Source of the DNA: Actinomycetota bacterium
Lineage (GTDB): Bacteria; Actinomycetota; Actinomycetes; Mycobacteriales; Micromonosporaceae
Length of the DNA stretch: 6,308 nucleotides
NCBI GenBank assembly: GCA_005885115.1
Contig: VAXX01000460.1
Span: 1-6,308 of the forward strand
Direction: 5' to 3'
The position numbers and the translations under genes were made by a program. A model generated the notes under the pieces. The model was not told the origin of the DNA. It saw nothing but the letters and a program-made list of their open reading frames with translations, and made no database searches. Of the stretch, positions 1-5,952 are shown in pieces; the stretch's first letter is position 1; every line of letters starts with the position of its first letter.

Positions 1-822
1 AGCGACTGCTACACCTCGATGCGACTGGTGCAGACCGACGACGCGGGCGGCGGCAAGCGGGTCATCGGCGGGACGTTCTCCGGCGGCGGGCTGGGGCTCG
101 CGGTCAGCCCGGACGGTACCCAGGTGGTCTTCGAGCACGCCACGCCCAACGCCGGCATCCTGCTGTTCGTCCGCGACGTCGGGACCGGGCAGGAGCGGCA
201 ACTGACCTTCCAGGACCCGGCGTGCACCGAGGTCACCTTCGACTCGTACCCGACCTGGTCCACCGACGGCAAGACGATCGGGTTCTCCCGTAGCAGTTCG
301 TTCGGCTGGTCGGTCTGCCCGAGCGACGGTCTGTACATCGTCCCCGCCGGGGGCGGCTCGGTAACCCGCGTCACCACCGACCGGCTGACCACCGGACCGT
401 CGTGGAACCCGCCCGCGACCCGCTGGGCGATCAGCTCGACCACCGCGCCGGTCGTGCTCTACACCAGCGCCACCAACGGGACCAACCGGCAGAACGTCTA
501 CACCGCGCCGGCCGGCGAGTACCTCACCGCCACGTCGTGGTCGCCGGACGGCTCGACGATCGCGGTCGTCCACCCGGTGGGTACGACCGGCACCGGGGTG
601 CTCGGCTTCGCCCCGTCCGGTACCCGGTTGTGGACCATCAACACCCCGGGCAGTTGCGGTTCGGAGATCGCCTGGGCCCGCGACAGCGAATCGTTCTTCC
701 AACTGGCCTGTACGGCCGGCAGCCACACCGGCACCATCTACCGCTACCCGGCGACCAGCAACGCGCAGCCGGCCACCGTGGGGTTCGACCACGTCCTCGC
801 CGGTCTGGCGGTGGGCCGGTGA
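1..822 (+). CDS. PD40/TolB-like beta-propeller protein, 3' part
   Basis: The open frame runs from base 1 to a TGA at 820-822 and gives 273 residues; the start lies upstream of the window. The first Met in frame is internal and should not be taken as the start. Recurrent blade motifs of the WD40-like PD40/TolB type are visible: AVSPDGTQVVF (34-44), TWSTDGKTIGF (85-95), SWNPPATRW (134-142), SWSPDGSTIAV (179-189) and the weaker AWARDSESFF (224-233). This suggests about five blades of a six- or seven-bladed propeller. Such folds are usually binding scaffolds, not enzymes. Five Cys (3, 75, 106, 219, 237) and richness in Gly, Ser and Thr fit an exported protein with disulfides, but the N-terminus that would show a signal peptide is missing. 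No Tol-Pal partners are visible, so a TolB role should not be assumed. It is the only gene here with no overlap or tight spacing to a neighbour. The fold call is firm; the function is unknown. Confidence 0.85.
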   Translation, partial: SDCYTSMRLVQTDDAGGGKRVIGGTFSGGGLGLAVSPDGTQVVFEHATPNAGILLFVRDVGTGQERQLTFQDPACTEVTFDSYPTWSTDGKTIGFSRSSSFGWSVCPSDGLYIVPAGGGSVTRVTTDRLTTGPSWNPPATRWAISSTTAPVVLYTSATNGTNRQNVYTAPAGEYLTATSWSPDGSTIAVVHPVGTTGTGVLGFAPSGTRLWTINTPGSCGSEIAWARDSESFFQLACTAGSHTGTIYRYPATSNAQPATVGFDHVLAGLAVGR

Positions 823-849
823 TCGCCTCAAACCGGTGATCGCCTCAAC
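816..849. repeat. 17-bp tandem duplication over a stop codon
   Basis: The 16-mer CCGGTGATCGCCTCAA occurs at 816-831 and again, without mismatch, at 833-848. With the following base (A at 832, C at 849) it forms two 17-bp units in tandem. The first copy contains the last codon and the TGA of the propeller gene. The second TGA lies 17 bases further on and is out of frame with the first. It looks like a recent slippage or duplication event; no function is evident. Confidence 0.9.
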
Positions 850-899
850 CCGTACGGGGGATGCCATCGACCGCTGACGTGCTGTTACTAGCGGCCGGT

Positions 900-910
900 C
901 AGGTCACCTG
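900..910. promoter_or_regulatory. Short palindrome, possible operator
   Basis: CAGGTCACCTG has perfect 5-base arms around a single C and lies 44 bp before the ATG at 954, in the 131-bp gap 823-953. A palindrome this short upstream of a gene could be a repressor site. I could not fix a -10/-35 pair beside it, so an operator role is only a possibility. Confidence 0.2.
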
Positions 911-953
911 GCAAGCTCGGGTTCTGGCCTGCGAGCACGCCAAGGGGACAACG

Positions 954-1283
954 ATGGCTGACTCAAGCGATATCCGCCAGCGTCTGGCCGACGAGGTGCG
1001 GCTGCTGCTGCCGGAACTGTTGGAGGCATCCGGCGCCTACCGCGCCGCCAAGAACCGGTACCGGCGCCGCCGCGAGATGTTCGCCGGCAGCGTCAACCAG
1101 GACGTCGAGGTGTCGCAGGACCGGCTGGCGAAGAAGGCGATCGCCGACTGCAACTGGTACGGCTCGGAGATGGAGCGGATGGCCACCACCATGCTGGCCC
1201 TGCTGACCGCGCTGGACCGGGGGCGGCAGAGCCCCGCTGCGGTACCGCCGCCGGTGACGTGGTCGGCGACCCCGCCGGGTTAG
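954..1283 (+). CDS. Small helical protein of unknown function
   Basis: This encodes 109 residues. I chose ATG 954 because AGGGGA at 943-948 sits 5 bases before it. An in-frame ATG at 861 has a run of G directly against it and would add 31 residues including a TTA codon, which is rare in such genomes. I do not recognise the family. Residues 1-90 look almost wholly helical: an acidic/Leu-rich start (5-25), a very basic patch KNRYRRRR (33-40), a central stretch ending in CNWYGSEMERM (66-76), and a hydrophobic helix TTMLALLTAL (78-87). Residues 91-109 are Pro-rich and probably disordered. There is no signal peptide or convincing transmembrane segment. The basic patch could bind nucleic acid, but this is speculation. 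The next gene begins 9 bp after the stop, so the two may be co-transcribed. Confidence 0.7.
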   Translation: MADSSDIRQRLADEVRLLLPELLEASGAYRAAKNRYRRRREMFAGSVNQDVEVSQDRLAKKAIADCNWYGSEMERMATTMLALLTALDRGRQSPAAVPPPVTWSATPPG

Positions 1284-1286
1284 CCT
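1281..1286 (+). promoter_or_regulatory. Possible -10 element of a leaderless promoter
   Basis: TAGCCT fits the actinobacterial -10 pattern TAnnnT and lies at -12 to -7 relative to ATG 1293. This is the spacing expected if transcription began at the A of that start codon. The same ATG lacks a convincing Shine-Dalgarno sequence, which supports a leaderless message. The hexamer overlaps the stop codon of the preceding gene. The -35 side is weak: GTGACG at 1254-1259 is too far away at 21 bases. The gene may instead simply be read through from upstream. Confidence 0.35.
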
Positions 1287-1292
1287 GTACGG

Positions 1293-1661
1293 ATGGCTGA
1301 CGCAGACGACGTCCGTCAACTGGCCCTCGGTCTCCCCGGCGTCGTGGAGATCGACAGCGAGGGCTTTGACTTCCGGGTCGGCGACAAGGGGTTCGTCTGG
1401 TCGTACCCGGAGCGGCGACCGGGCCGGCCGCGCGTCATCCGTACCGACATCGCCGTGCTGTACGTCGGTGACGAAGCCGAGAAGCAGGCCCTGCTGCTCG
1501 GCGAGCCCGAGCTGTTCTTCAGCACGCCCGGCTACGACGGGTACCCGCTGGTCATGCTGCGCCTGGCCGAGGTGGACGTCGAGCGCCTGCGCGAGCTGGT
1601 CACCGACGCGTGGCGGATGCGCGCCCCGGACCTGCTCGTCCGGGACCTCGACGCCGGCTAG
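1293..1661 (+). CDS. YjbR/MmcQ-family protein (DUF419)
   Basis: This encodes 122 residues, the usual full length for the YjbR/MmcQ family. Members have a CyaY-like alpha/beta fold and are annotated as putative DNA-binding proteins, although a biochemical role is poorly established. Family features are present in order: an N-terminal helix ending LALGLPGVVE (10-19), a strand pair with FRVGDKGFVW (27-36), a second sheet segment RTDIAVLYVGDEAEK (50-64), the FFSTPGYDGYPLVMLRL block (75-91), and a C-terminal helix with ELVTDAWRMRAP (101-112). The Gly-Tyr-Pro turn and the Trp followed by Ala-Pro near the end are typical of actinobacterial members. It starts 9 bp after the unknown helical gene. Its TAG stop shares the tetramer CTAG (1658-1661) with the stop of the convergent stress-protein gene, so nothing separates the two coding regions. 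It is cytoplasmic. Confidence 0.88.
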   Translation: MADADDVRQLALGLPGVVEIDSEGFDFRVGDKGFVWSYPERRPGRPRVIRTDIAVLYVGDEAEKQALLLGEPELFFSTPGYDGYPLVMLRLAEVDVERLRELVTDAWRMRAPDLLVRDLDAG

Positions 1662-1667
1662 GGCCGG
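1654..1667. terminator. GC hairpin at the convergent stop codons
   Basis: CCGGC (1654-1658) and GCCGG (1663-1667) can form a 5-bp stem with the loop TAGG. The shared CTAG stop tetramer of the two convergent genes begins at the last stem base and continues into the loop. With no spacer between the genes, this is the only nearby structure that could act as a bidirectional terminator. The stem is short and has no T-run, so the call is weak. Confidence 0.3.
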
Positions 1668-2239
1668 GGGATCGGCGGGATACCGGCCCGTCCCGCGGTA
1701 CCGGCCGACGCGGCGAGCGCGGCGGCGAAGCGGCTCGTCGTCCGGCGTAGTCCCGCGACGGCGCCGCCGCTGTCCTGGTGTACCGGCGGCATGACCACGA
1801 GCGGGCACGGGCACCGGTAGACCAGTCGCGGCGCGACCAGCTTCGCCGACATGCTGCCCAACTTGCCCGGTCGGGGGGAGTCGATCACGAGCAGGTCGAC
1901 CTCCTCCGCCGCCGTCCGGAGTACCGCCACCGGCCCGCCCCGTACCACCCGGCATTCGATCTGGTGCCCCTCGCCCAGCGCATCGGCCACCAGCCGCGCG
2001 AGGCGCTCGTTGGCATCCCGCTCGGGCTGCTCGGACCCGGTGGTGTGCACGGCCGGCGGGTGTACGCCGGGCGGCGTCGCCGGCGGCCGGGGTGGCCGCC
2101 AGGCCATGACGGCGCGGACGTGCCCGTCCAGTTTCGCGGCCAGGTCGGCGGCCCACCGCAGGGCGACCGGGGACCCCGTACGGGAGCTGACCCCGACCGC
2201 GATGATCGGCTTGGTCACGAGGCTTTCGGCGCTGGTCAT
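1658..2239 (-). CDS. Universal stress protein with degenerate ATP site
   Basis: This encodes 193 residues; the start is the ATG that overlaps the MFS stop codon (ATGA, 2236-2239). The open frame continues further upstream, but only as antiparallel shadow of the transporter. It has one Usp domain: first strand PIIAVGVSS (11-19), helix SPVALRWAADLAAKL (23-37), strand HVRAVMAW (40-47), a long Pro/His-rich insertion (49-72), helix and strand (75-100), and a C-terminal block EEVDLLVID (112-120) to CPCPLVVMPP (143-152). The usual ATP motif, Gly-x2-Gly-x9-Gly-Ser/Thr, falls at about 120-134, and there the sequence aligns as Asp, Arg and Lys-Leu in place of the Gly and Gly-Ser. The usual Asp after strand 1 is Ser18. 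Nucleotide binding therefore looks lost. A tail of about 40 residues (153-193), rich in Ala, Arg and Pro, follows the domain. Coupling to the transporter suggests a partner or regulator of it; this is inference. Confidence 0.85.
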   Translation of the reverse strand: MTSAESLVTKPIIAVGVSSRTGSPVALRWAADLAAKLDGHVRAVMAWRPPRPPATPPGVHPPAVHTTGSEQPERDANERLARLVADALGEGHQIECRVVRGGPVAVLRTAAEEVDLLVIDSPRPGKLGSMSAKLVAPRLVYRCPCPLVVMPPVHQDSGGAVAGLRRTTSRFAAALAASAGTAGRAGIPPIPRP

Positions 2240-3711
2240 GCCGGGCTGACCTGGGGCCGTACCACCACCGACATCGGGGCGGCGATGTTCTCCAGGGACT
2301 GGCGCTCGGCGTTGACGCCGAAGAACCAGGCGATGACCCCACCGGCGAACATGACCGCGGCACCGATCATGTACCCGATGGTCAGCGGCCCGCGTACGCT
2401 CCCGTTGCCGATCAGCGCGCCGAACAGGTACGGCGCGGCGACGCCACCGGCGAGCTGGGAGACGGCGAAGAACAGCGCGATCGCCTGCCCGCGCAGCTCC
2501 AGCGGGAAGATTTCGCTGACCGTCAGGTACGCGGAGGACGCCCCGGCCGAGGCGAGGAAGAAGATGACGCACCAGAACAGCGTCTGGGTCACCGCCGTCA
2601 ACAGACCCGCCTGGAAGAACAGCGCGGAGATGGCCAGCAGGACGCCGGACAGGCAGTACGTGGCCATGATCATCTTGCGTCGCCCGATGGTGTCGAACAG
2701 GTGCCCGATCGTCAACGGCCCCAGCAGGTTGCCGATCGCGAACGGGAAGAAGTAGTACCCGAGGTTGTCCGGCTTGACCCCGTAGAAGTTGTGCAGCACG
2801 GAGCCGTTGGAGAAGAAGATGGCGTTGTACAGGAACGCCTGCGTCACCATCATGCTGAACCCGAGGAACGCCCGCCCCGGGTACTGCCGCAGGATGACCC
2901 GCGCGGTGTCCAGGTACGACATGGGTTTGCGCCGGGTGACCTCCAGGGCCTGGTCCTGCGGTACCGCCTCCAGCCGCGCGCCCTGCTCGGTGGCGTGCGC
3001 CTCGATCTCATCGACGATCTTCTCAGCCTCGTCGTTGCGGCCGTGCGTCATCAGCCACCGTGGGCTCTCCGGCAGCACGTACCGCAGGTAGATGGCGATC
3101 AGACCGAGGACCGGGCCGATGAAGAAGCCGATCCGCCAGCCGATGTTGATCGGCAGCAGGTTGGGGTTGAGCAGGAAGATCGAGGCGGCCGCGCCGATCA
3201 TGGCGCCGGCCCAGTACGTACCGTTGACGGCGATGTCCGTGCGGCCCCGGTACCGCGCCGGGATCAGTTCGTCGATCGCCGAGTTGATCGCGGTGTATTC
3301 CCCGCCGATCCCGGTACCCGCGATGAACCGGAAGATGACCAGGAACCACAGGTTCGGCGAGAACCCGGCGATCCCGCTGGCCAGCAGGTACGTGATCAGG
3401 GTGACCAGGAACAGCCGGCGGCGCCCGAGCCGGTCGGTCAGCCAGCCGAAGAACAGCGCCCCGACCACCTCGCCGAGCAGGTACACGGAGCCGAGCAGGC
3501 CCACGTCGGCGGCGGTCAGGTGCAGCGTCCTGTTGTCCTGGAGGACGGTACCGACGGTGGCGACGATCTGGATCTCCAGACCGTCGAGGATCCAGGCGGC
3601 GCCGAGCCCCAGGATCACCCGCCAGTGGAATCTCGTCCACGGGAGGCGGTCCAACCGCGCGGGGACGAGCGTCTTGAACGTCGGGACCGTTGGCTCAGTC
3701 ACGGGAATCAT
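2236..3711 (-). CDS. MFS transporter, sugar-porter-like
   Basis: This encodes 491 residues, normal for a 12-helix major facilitator. Visible landmarks: TM1 with an embedded acidic patch WILDGLEIQIV (40-50); the loop 2-3 motif GWLTDRLGRRRLF (89-101); TM4 RFIAGTGIGGEYTAINSAIDE (128-148) and PARYRGR (151-157); the sugar-porter-type LPESPRWL (213-220) leading into a charged central loop (221-275); the second-half repeat GHLFDTIGRRK (336-346); and SEIFPLELRGQA (399-410), matching the PETxPTExRG type of motif. These place it in the sugar porter / metabolite:proton symporter part of MFS. Direction and substrate (sugar, aromatic or organic acid) cannot be read from the sequence. The ATG at 3711 has GAGAGG 12 bases upstream, slightly far; a GTG three codons later is the only near alternative. 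Its TGA overlaps the start of the stress-protein gene, so the two are probably translationally coupled. It acts in the cytoplasmic membrane. Confidence 0.92.
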   Translation of the reverse strand: MIPVTEPTVPTFKTLVPARLDRLPWTRFHWRVILGLGAAWILDGLEIQIVATVGTVLQDNRTLHLTAADVGLLGSVYLLGEVVGALFFGWLTDRLGRRRLFLVTLITYLLASGIAGFSPNLWFLVIFRFIAGTGIGGEYTAINSAIDELIPARYRGRTDIAVNGTYWAGAMIGAAASIFLLNPNLLPINIGWRIGFFIGPVLGLIAIYLRYVLPESPRWLMTHGRNDEAEKIVDEIEAHATEQGARLEAVPQDQALEVTRRKPMSYLDTARVILRQYPGRAFLGFSMMVTQAFLYNAIFFSNGSVLHNFYGVKPDNLGYYFFPFAIGNLLGPLTIGHLFDTIGRRKMIMATYCLSGVLLAISALFFQAGLLTAVTQTLFWCVIFFLASAGASSAYLTVSEIFPLELRGQAIALFFAVSQLAGGVAAPYLFGALIGNGSVRGPLTIGYMIGAAVMFAGGVIAWFFGVNAERQSLENIAAPMSVVVRPQVSPA

Positions 3712-3777
3712 CGCAAGGCCCAGCCTCTCTGCCGAACGAGACGGGGATGATCACTGAAGGTGACGCTACTACCGACC

Positions 3778-3790
3778 GGCGAAGATCGCC
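3778..3790. terminator. Small hairpin after the methyltransferase gene
   Basis: GGCGA (3778-3782) and TCGCC (3786-3790) form a perfect 5-bp stem with a 3-base loop. It begins 33 bases past the methyltransferase stop, in the 112-bp gap before the transporter gene. It could weaken read-through or be an operator. There is no T-run, and the stem is short, so this is tentative. Nothing else clear is seen in 3712-3823. Confidence 0.25.
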
Positions 3791-3823
3791 TGTCGAGAGC
3801 CTGACGACGGATGCCCGGCGAGG

Positions 3824-4486
3824 TTAGGCGGTCCGCACCGCGATCAGCGACTTGGGGAGCCCGGCGAAGCGCTCCACCCGCAGTCCGGCGTCGGGGAAGT
3901 AGTAGCGCAACTGGGTACGGTCGAGCAGTTCGACCCAGACGGTGATGTCCAGCGCGGTCTGGCGGTCGTCGGGCCGGCTGTGCACCAGTGGCCAGCGCCG
4001 GACGATCCAGGACCGCAGCGCCAGCGGCAGGTGCTGGGCGCCGGGCGCGATCCAGTGCGGCTCGATGGGGAAGTACCGGTACGGGGTCTGCACCCAGTAC
4101 GACGGGGCCAGCGACCGCACCGCCTCGGCGAACCGCAGCCGCCGCTCGTGCCCGCCGACGTGCTCGATCACCGAGTTGGAGAAAGCCAGGTCGTACCGGC
4201 GGGAGGCGATCCGCTCCGGCAACGCGCACGCGTCGGCGGTGTCGACCTCGATCCAGTCCGGTACCTCGGTCGGCTGCTTCTCCAGGTTCACCACGTGGAC
4301 CCGCCGGGGGCGTACCGGTGCCCGCCGCCACGACTCCACCGAGCCGCCGATGTCGATGATGGACATCTGCTCGAAGTCCGGGAACGTGTGTGCCAGCCAA
4401 CCCCACCGCCGCTCGCGGCGGCGGGCGCCCCAGGACCCGGGTGCGTCGACGAAGCGGGCCCGCAGTCCGTGCAGGTTCACCGTCAT
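3824..4486 (-). CDS. Class I SAM-dependent methyltransferase
   Basis: This encodes 220 residues. The start is the ATG at 4486 that overlaps the glycosyltransferase TGA as ATGA (4483-4486), with GAGG four bases before it. The open frame reaches further upstream only as shadow of that gene. SAM-fold landmarks: motif I SIIDIGGSVESW (42-53), an acidic end of strand 2 near VVNLEK (65-70), VDTADACALP (81-90) for the adenine-side loop, and the YDLAFSNSVIEHVGG block (98-112) typical of Methyltransf_11/25-type enzymes. After it comes WVQTPYRYFPIEPHWIAP (131-148), a segment I associate with methyltransferases of polysaccharide clusters. Motif I lacks the second and third Gly of DxGxGxG; the 'DxGG' form followed by Trp is seen in related glycan-cluster enzymes, so this need not mean inactivity. 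The likely substrate is a sugar hydroxyl or related group on a glycan made with the coupled glycosyltransferase. Acceptor and position are unknown. It is cytoplasmic. Confidence 0.88.
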   Translation of the reverse strand: MTVNLHGLRARFVDAPGSWGARRRERRWGWLAHTFPDFEQMSIIDIGGSVESWRRAPVRPRRVHVVNLEKQPTEVPDWIEVDTADACALPERIASRRYDLAFSNSVIEHVGGHERRLRFAEAVRSLAPSYWVQTPYRYFPIEPHWIAPGAQHLPLALRSWIVRRWPLVHSRPDDRQTALDITVWVELLDRTQLRYYFPDAGLRVERFAGLPKSLIAVRTA

Positions 4487-5766
4487 GATGCCTCGACGTC
4501 GACGGGCTGCTCCGCGATCGGTCGCCGTTGGGCGGGGACCGTGGACACCGGCGCGGCGCCCGCGCCGCGCCGGGCGAGCAGGGCGTGCCAGACATCGATA
4601 TATGCCTTGGCCTGGTGGTCCCACGCCAGCAGGTCGCAGAACCGGGCCCGCCCGGCGGTACGCATCCGGGCCCGCGCCCGTGGATCGTCGAGCAGCGCGT
4701 GCAGCGCCGCCGCGAACTCCTCCGGAGCACCGGTGGGTACGTAGACGGCCGCTTCCCCAGCGGTACGCCGGGTCTCGGTCAGGTCGGCCGCCACCACCGG
4801 TACCCCGCGACCGAGGTACTCGACGGTCTTGGCCATCGTGGACAGGTCGTTCATCCGGGTCGGCAGGTCCGGCTGGATCGCCACCGTCGCCTCCTGCAAC
4901 AGCGCGTCCACCTGCCCCGCGTCCAGCCACCCGGCGAAGGTCACCACGTCGCCGAGCCCGCGCCCCGCCACCAGTTCCTTGAGCTCGGACAGGCACTCCC
5001 CGTCGCCGGCGATGGTCAGCGTCCAGCCGGTACGACCCCGCAGCCGGATCAGCTCCTCGGCGGCGAGCACCGCCCCGCGTACGTTGTCCTGCGGCCCCAG
5101 TACGCCCAGGTACACGATGCGGTGCACGCCATCGGCCGGCGGATCGGGTACCGGTTCGGCGAGCGGGGCGATCTCGGCGAGGGCCGGCCCGTTGCGGACC
5201 ACCGAGATCCTGCCGGCGGGTACCCCGCGGCGCAGCGCGTTGTCGCGGAACGACTCGTTGGTCGCCACGACCGCGCTCGCGGTACGCAGGGTCAGCCACT
5301 CCATGGCCTCGAGCAACCGCAGCATCGTCCGGTTCGGGCGTCCCTCACTACGGGTCCTGTAGATTTCCGGGCACAGGTCGTGGTGGTCGAAGACCCACGG
5401 GCGCCCGAGCGCGCGGAACACCAGCGCGAGCGGCCAGTACACGTCCGGCGGGTTGCACACCTGCACCGCCTGTGCCCGCCCGCGCACCACCTCGCCGGCC
5501 AGCCGGAAGGCGACCCACAGGAACGACCACACGAACTCGGTGGCGAACGACAGCACACCCGACCCGTACACGAACACCGGATAGGGTTTCAGTCTTGTAT
5601 TGCGGCTGTTCGGCAGGGTTCGAAGGCTCTTGTCACCGCGCGGGGCGATGACCGTCACGTCGTACCCGTGCGCCTCCAGCGTCAGGCACTCACGAATGAC
5701 CCGCCGATCGCGTTCGGCGGGCAGGTTGGCGATGACGATGGCGATGTGGGGCCGTCGGGCTCTCAC
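4483..5766 (-). CDS. Glycosyltransferase, GT4/GT-B type
   Basis: This encodes 427 residues from GTG 5766. That start has GAGGTG (5775-5780) 8 bases upstream, and the family-like sequence begins right after it. An in-frame ATG at 5925 would add 53 residues of low-complexity, non-family sequence. The N-terminal Rossmann domain begins HIAIVIANLPAERDRRVIRE (7-26). A hydrophobic segment, 71-90, suggests membrane association. The acceptor-domain core VQVCNPPDVYWPLAL (101-115) and FDHHDLCPEIY (126-136) follow. The second domain has SVVRNGP (188-194), IVYLGVLGPQDN (217-228), TIAGDGE (251-257), VTFAGWL (275-281), and the donor-site block DLSTMAKTVEYLGRGVPVVA (307-326), continuing to ETRRTAGEAAVYV (331-343). 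These match retaining GT4 enzymes that use nucleotide-sugars in exopolysaccharide or lipid-linked glycan assembly. Sugar and acceptor cannot be named. The last 25 residues are variable. The gene is coupled to the methyltransferase by a 4-base overlap and follows another glycosyltransferase gene. Confidence 0.9.
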   Translation of the reverse strand: MRARRPHIAIVIANLPAERDRRVIRECLTLEAHGYDVTVIAPRGDKSLRTLPNSRNTRLKPYPVFVYGSGVLSFATEFVWSFLWVAFRLAGEVVRGRAQAVQVCNPPDVYWPLALVFRALGRPWVFDHHDLCPEIYRTRSEGRPNRTMLRLLEAMEWLTLRTASAVVATNESFRDNALRRGVPAGRISVVRNGPALAEIAPLAEPVPDPPADGVHRIVYLGVLGPQDNVRGAVLAAEELIRLRGRTGWTLTIAGDGECLSELKELVAGRGLGDVVTFAGWLDAGQVDALLQEATVAIQPDLPTRMNDLSTMAKTVEYLGRGVPVVAADLTETRRTAGEAAVYVPTGAPEEFAAALHALLDDPRARARMRTAGRARFCDLLAWDHQAKAYIDVWHALLARRGAGAAPVSTVPAQRRPIAEQPVDVEAS

Positions 5767-5774
5767 TGGGCGTT

Positions 5775-5780
5775 CACCTC
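5775..5780 (-). promoter_or_regulatory. Ribosome binding site that decides the GTG start
   Basis: On the minus strand this reads GAGGTG and is 8 bases from GTG 5766. It is a good Shine-Dalgarno match. It favours the GTG over the longer frame starting at ATG 5925. Confidence 0.65.
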
Positions 5781-5789
5781 GTCCGGGGG

Positions 5790-5817
5790 ATACTGCGCAT
5801 GCATGACATTGCGTGAC
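5790..5817 (-). promoter_or_regulatory. Tentative promoter of the glycosyltransferase-methyltransferase pair
   Basis: On the minus strand GTCACG (5812-5817) is followed after 16 bases by CAGTAT (5790-5795). Each matches about three of six consensus bases. A start point some 7 bases further on would leave a leader of about 17 bases that still contains the GAGGTG ribosome site. The fit is poor, and other arrangements in this spacer are possible. Confidence 0.2.
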
Positions 5818-5887
5818 CGCTGGAGCAAACGGCAATGGGTCGTTCCGCGATACTGAGGTGGGCCGAGCGGGCGCCTTGCGGGGTACG

Positions 5888-5903
5888 CCGAATCGATATT
5901 CGG
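5888..5903. promoter_or_regulatory. AT-richer palindrome, possible operator
   Basis: CCGAATCGATATTCGG has perfect 6-base arms (CCGAAT/ATTCGG) around CGAT. It stands out as an AT-rich island in GC-rich DNA. It lies in the spacer between two glycosyltransferase genes, about 120 bases upstream of the GTG at 5766. Symmetry, length and position fit a dimeric regulator site; no regulator gene is in the window. Confidence 0.35.
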
Positions 5904-5913
5904 TCCGGCGACC

Positions 5914-5938
5914 TGGGGTGGCCATCGGGCCGTCCCCA
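5914..5938 (-). terminator. GC hairpin downstream of the first glycosyltransferase
   Basis: TGGGGTGGCC (5914-5923) can pair with GGCCGTCCCCA (5928-5938) through a 4-base loop, giving about 10 pairs including a G-T wobble and one bulged base. On the minus strand it begins 14 bases after the TGA of the upstream glycosyltransferase. A strong stem without a T-run is common for actinobacterial terminators. It suggests that the next gene has its own promoter. Confidence 0.45.
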
Positions 5939-5952
5939 CCTCAACCGAACGG

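Noticed and set aside
861..953. N-terminal extension of the 109-residue protein from ATG 861
   Set aside because: The ATG has only a G-run directly against it, the extension contains a TTA codon, and ATG 954 has a well-spaced AGGGGA.
963..2363. 466-residue minus-strand open frame
   Set aside because: It is Arg/Pro/Gly-rich with no domain, and it runs antisense to two plus-strand genes and out of frame over the Usp gene; typical of high-GC shadow frames.
2240..2572. Longer stress-protein frame reaching into the transporter gene
   Set aside because: The extra residues are an alternate-frame reading of a clear MFS gene; the Usp fold begins right after the overlapping ATG 2239.
2701..3750. 349-residue plus-strand open frame
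   Set aside because: It is antisense to the MFS gene and has charged, repetitive composition without a recognisable fold.
3712..3823. Promoter TCGACA-19-TAGTAG upstream of the transporter on the minus strand
   Set aside because: The -10 match is poor and the spacer is long; not enough to call, although some promoter here is plausible.
4528..5856. 442-residue plus-strand open frame
   Set aside because: It is antisense to the glycosyltransferase, rich in Arg, His and Gly, with no domain.
5767..5925. N-terminal extension of the glycosyltransferase from ATG 5925
   Set aside because: It covers hairpin and palindrome spacer sequence, shows no family similarity, and GTG 5766 has a good ribosome site.
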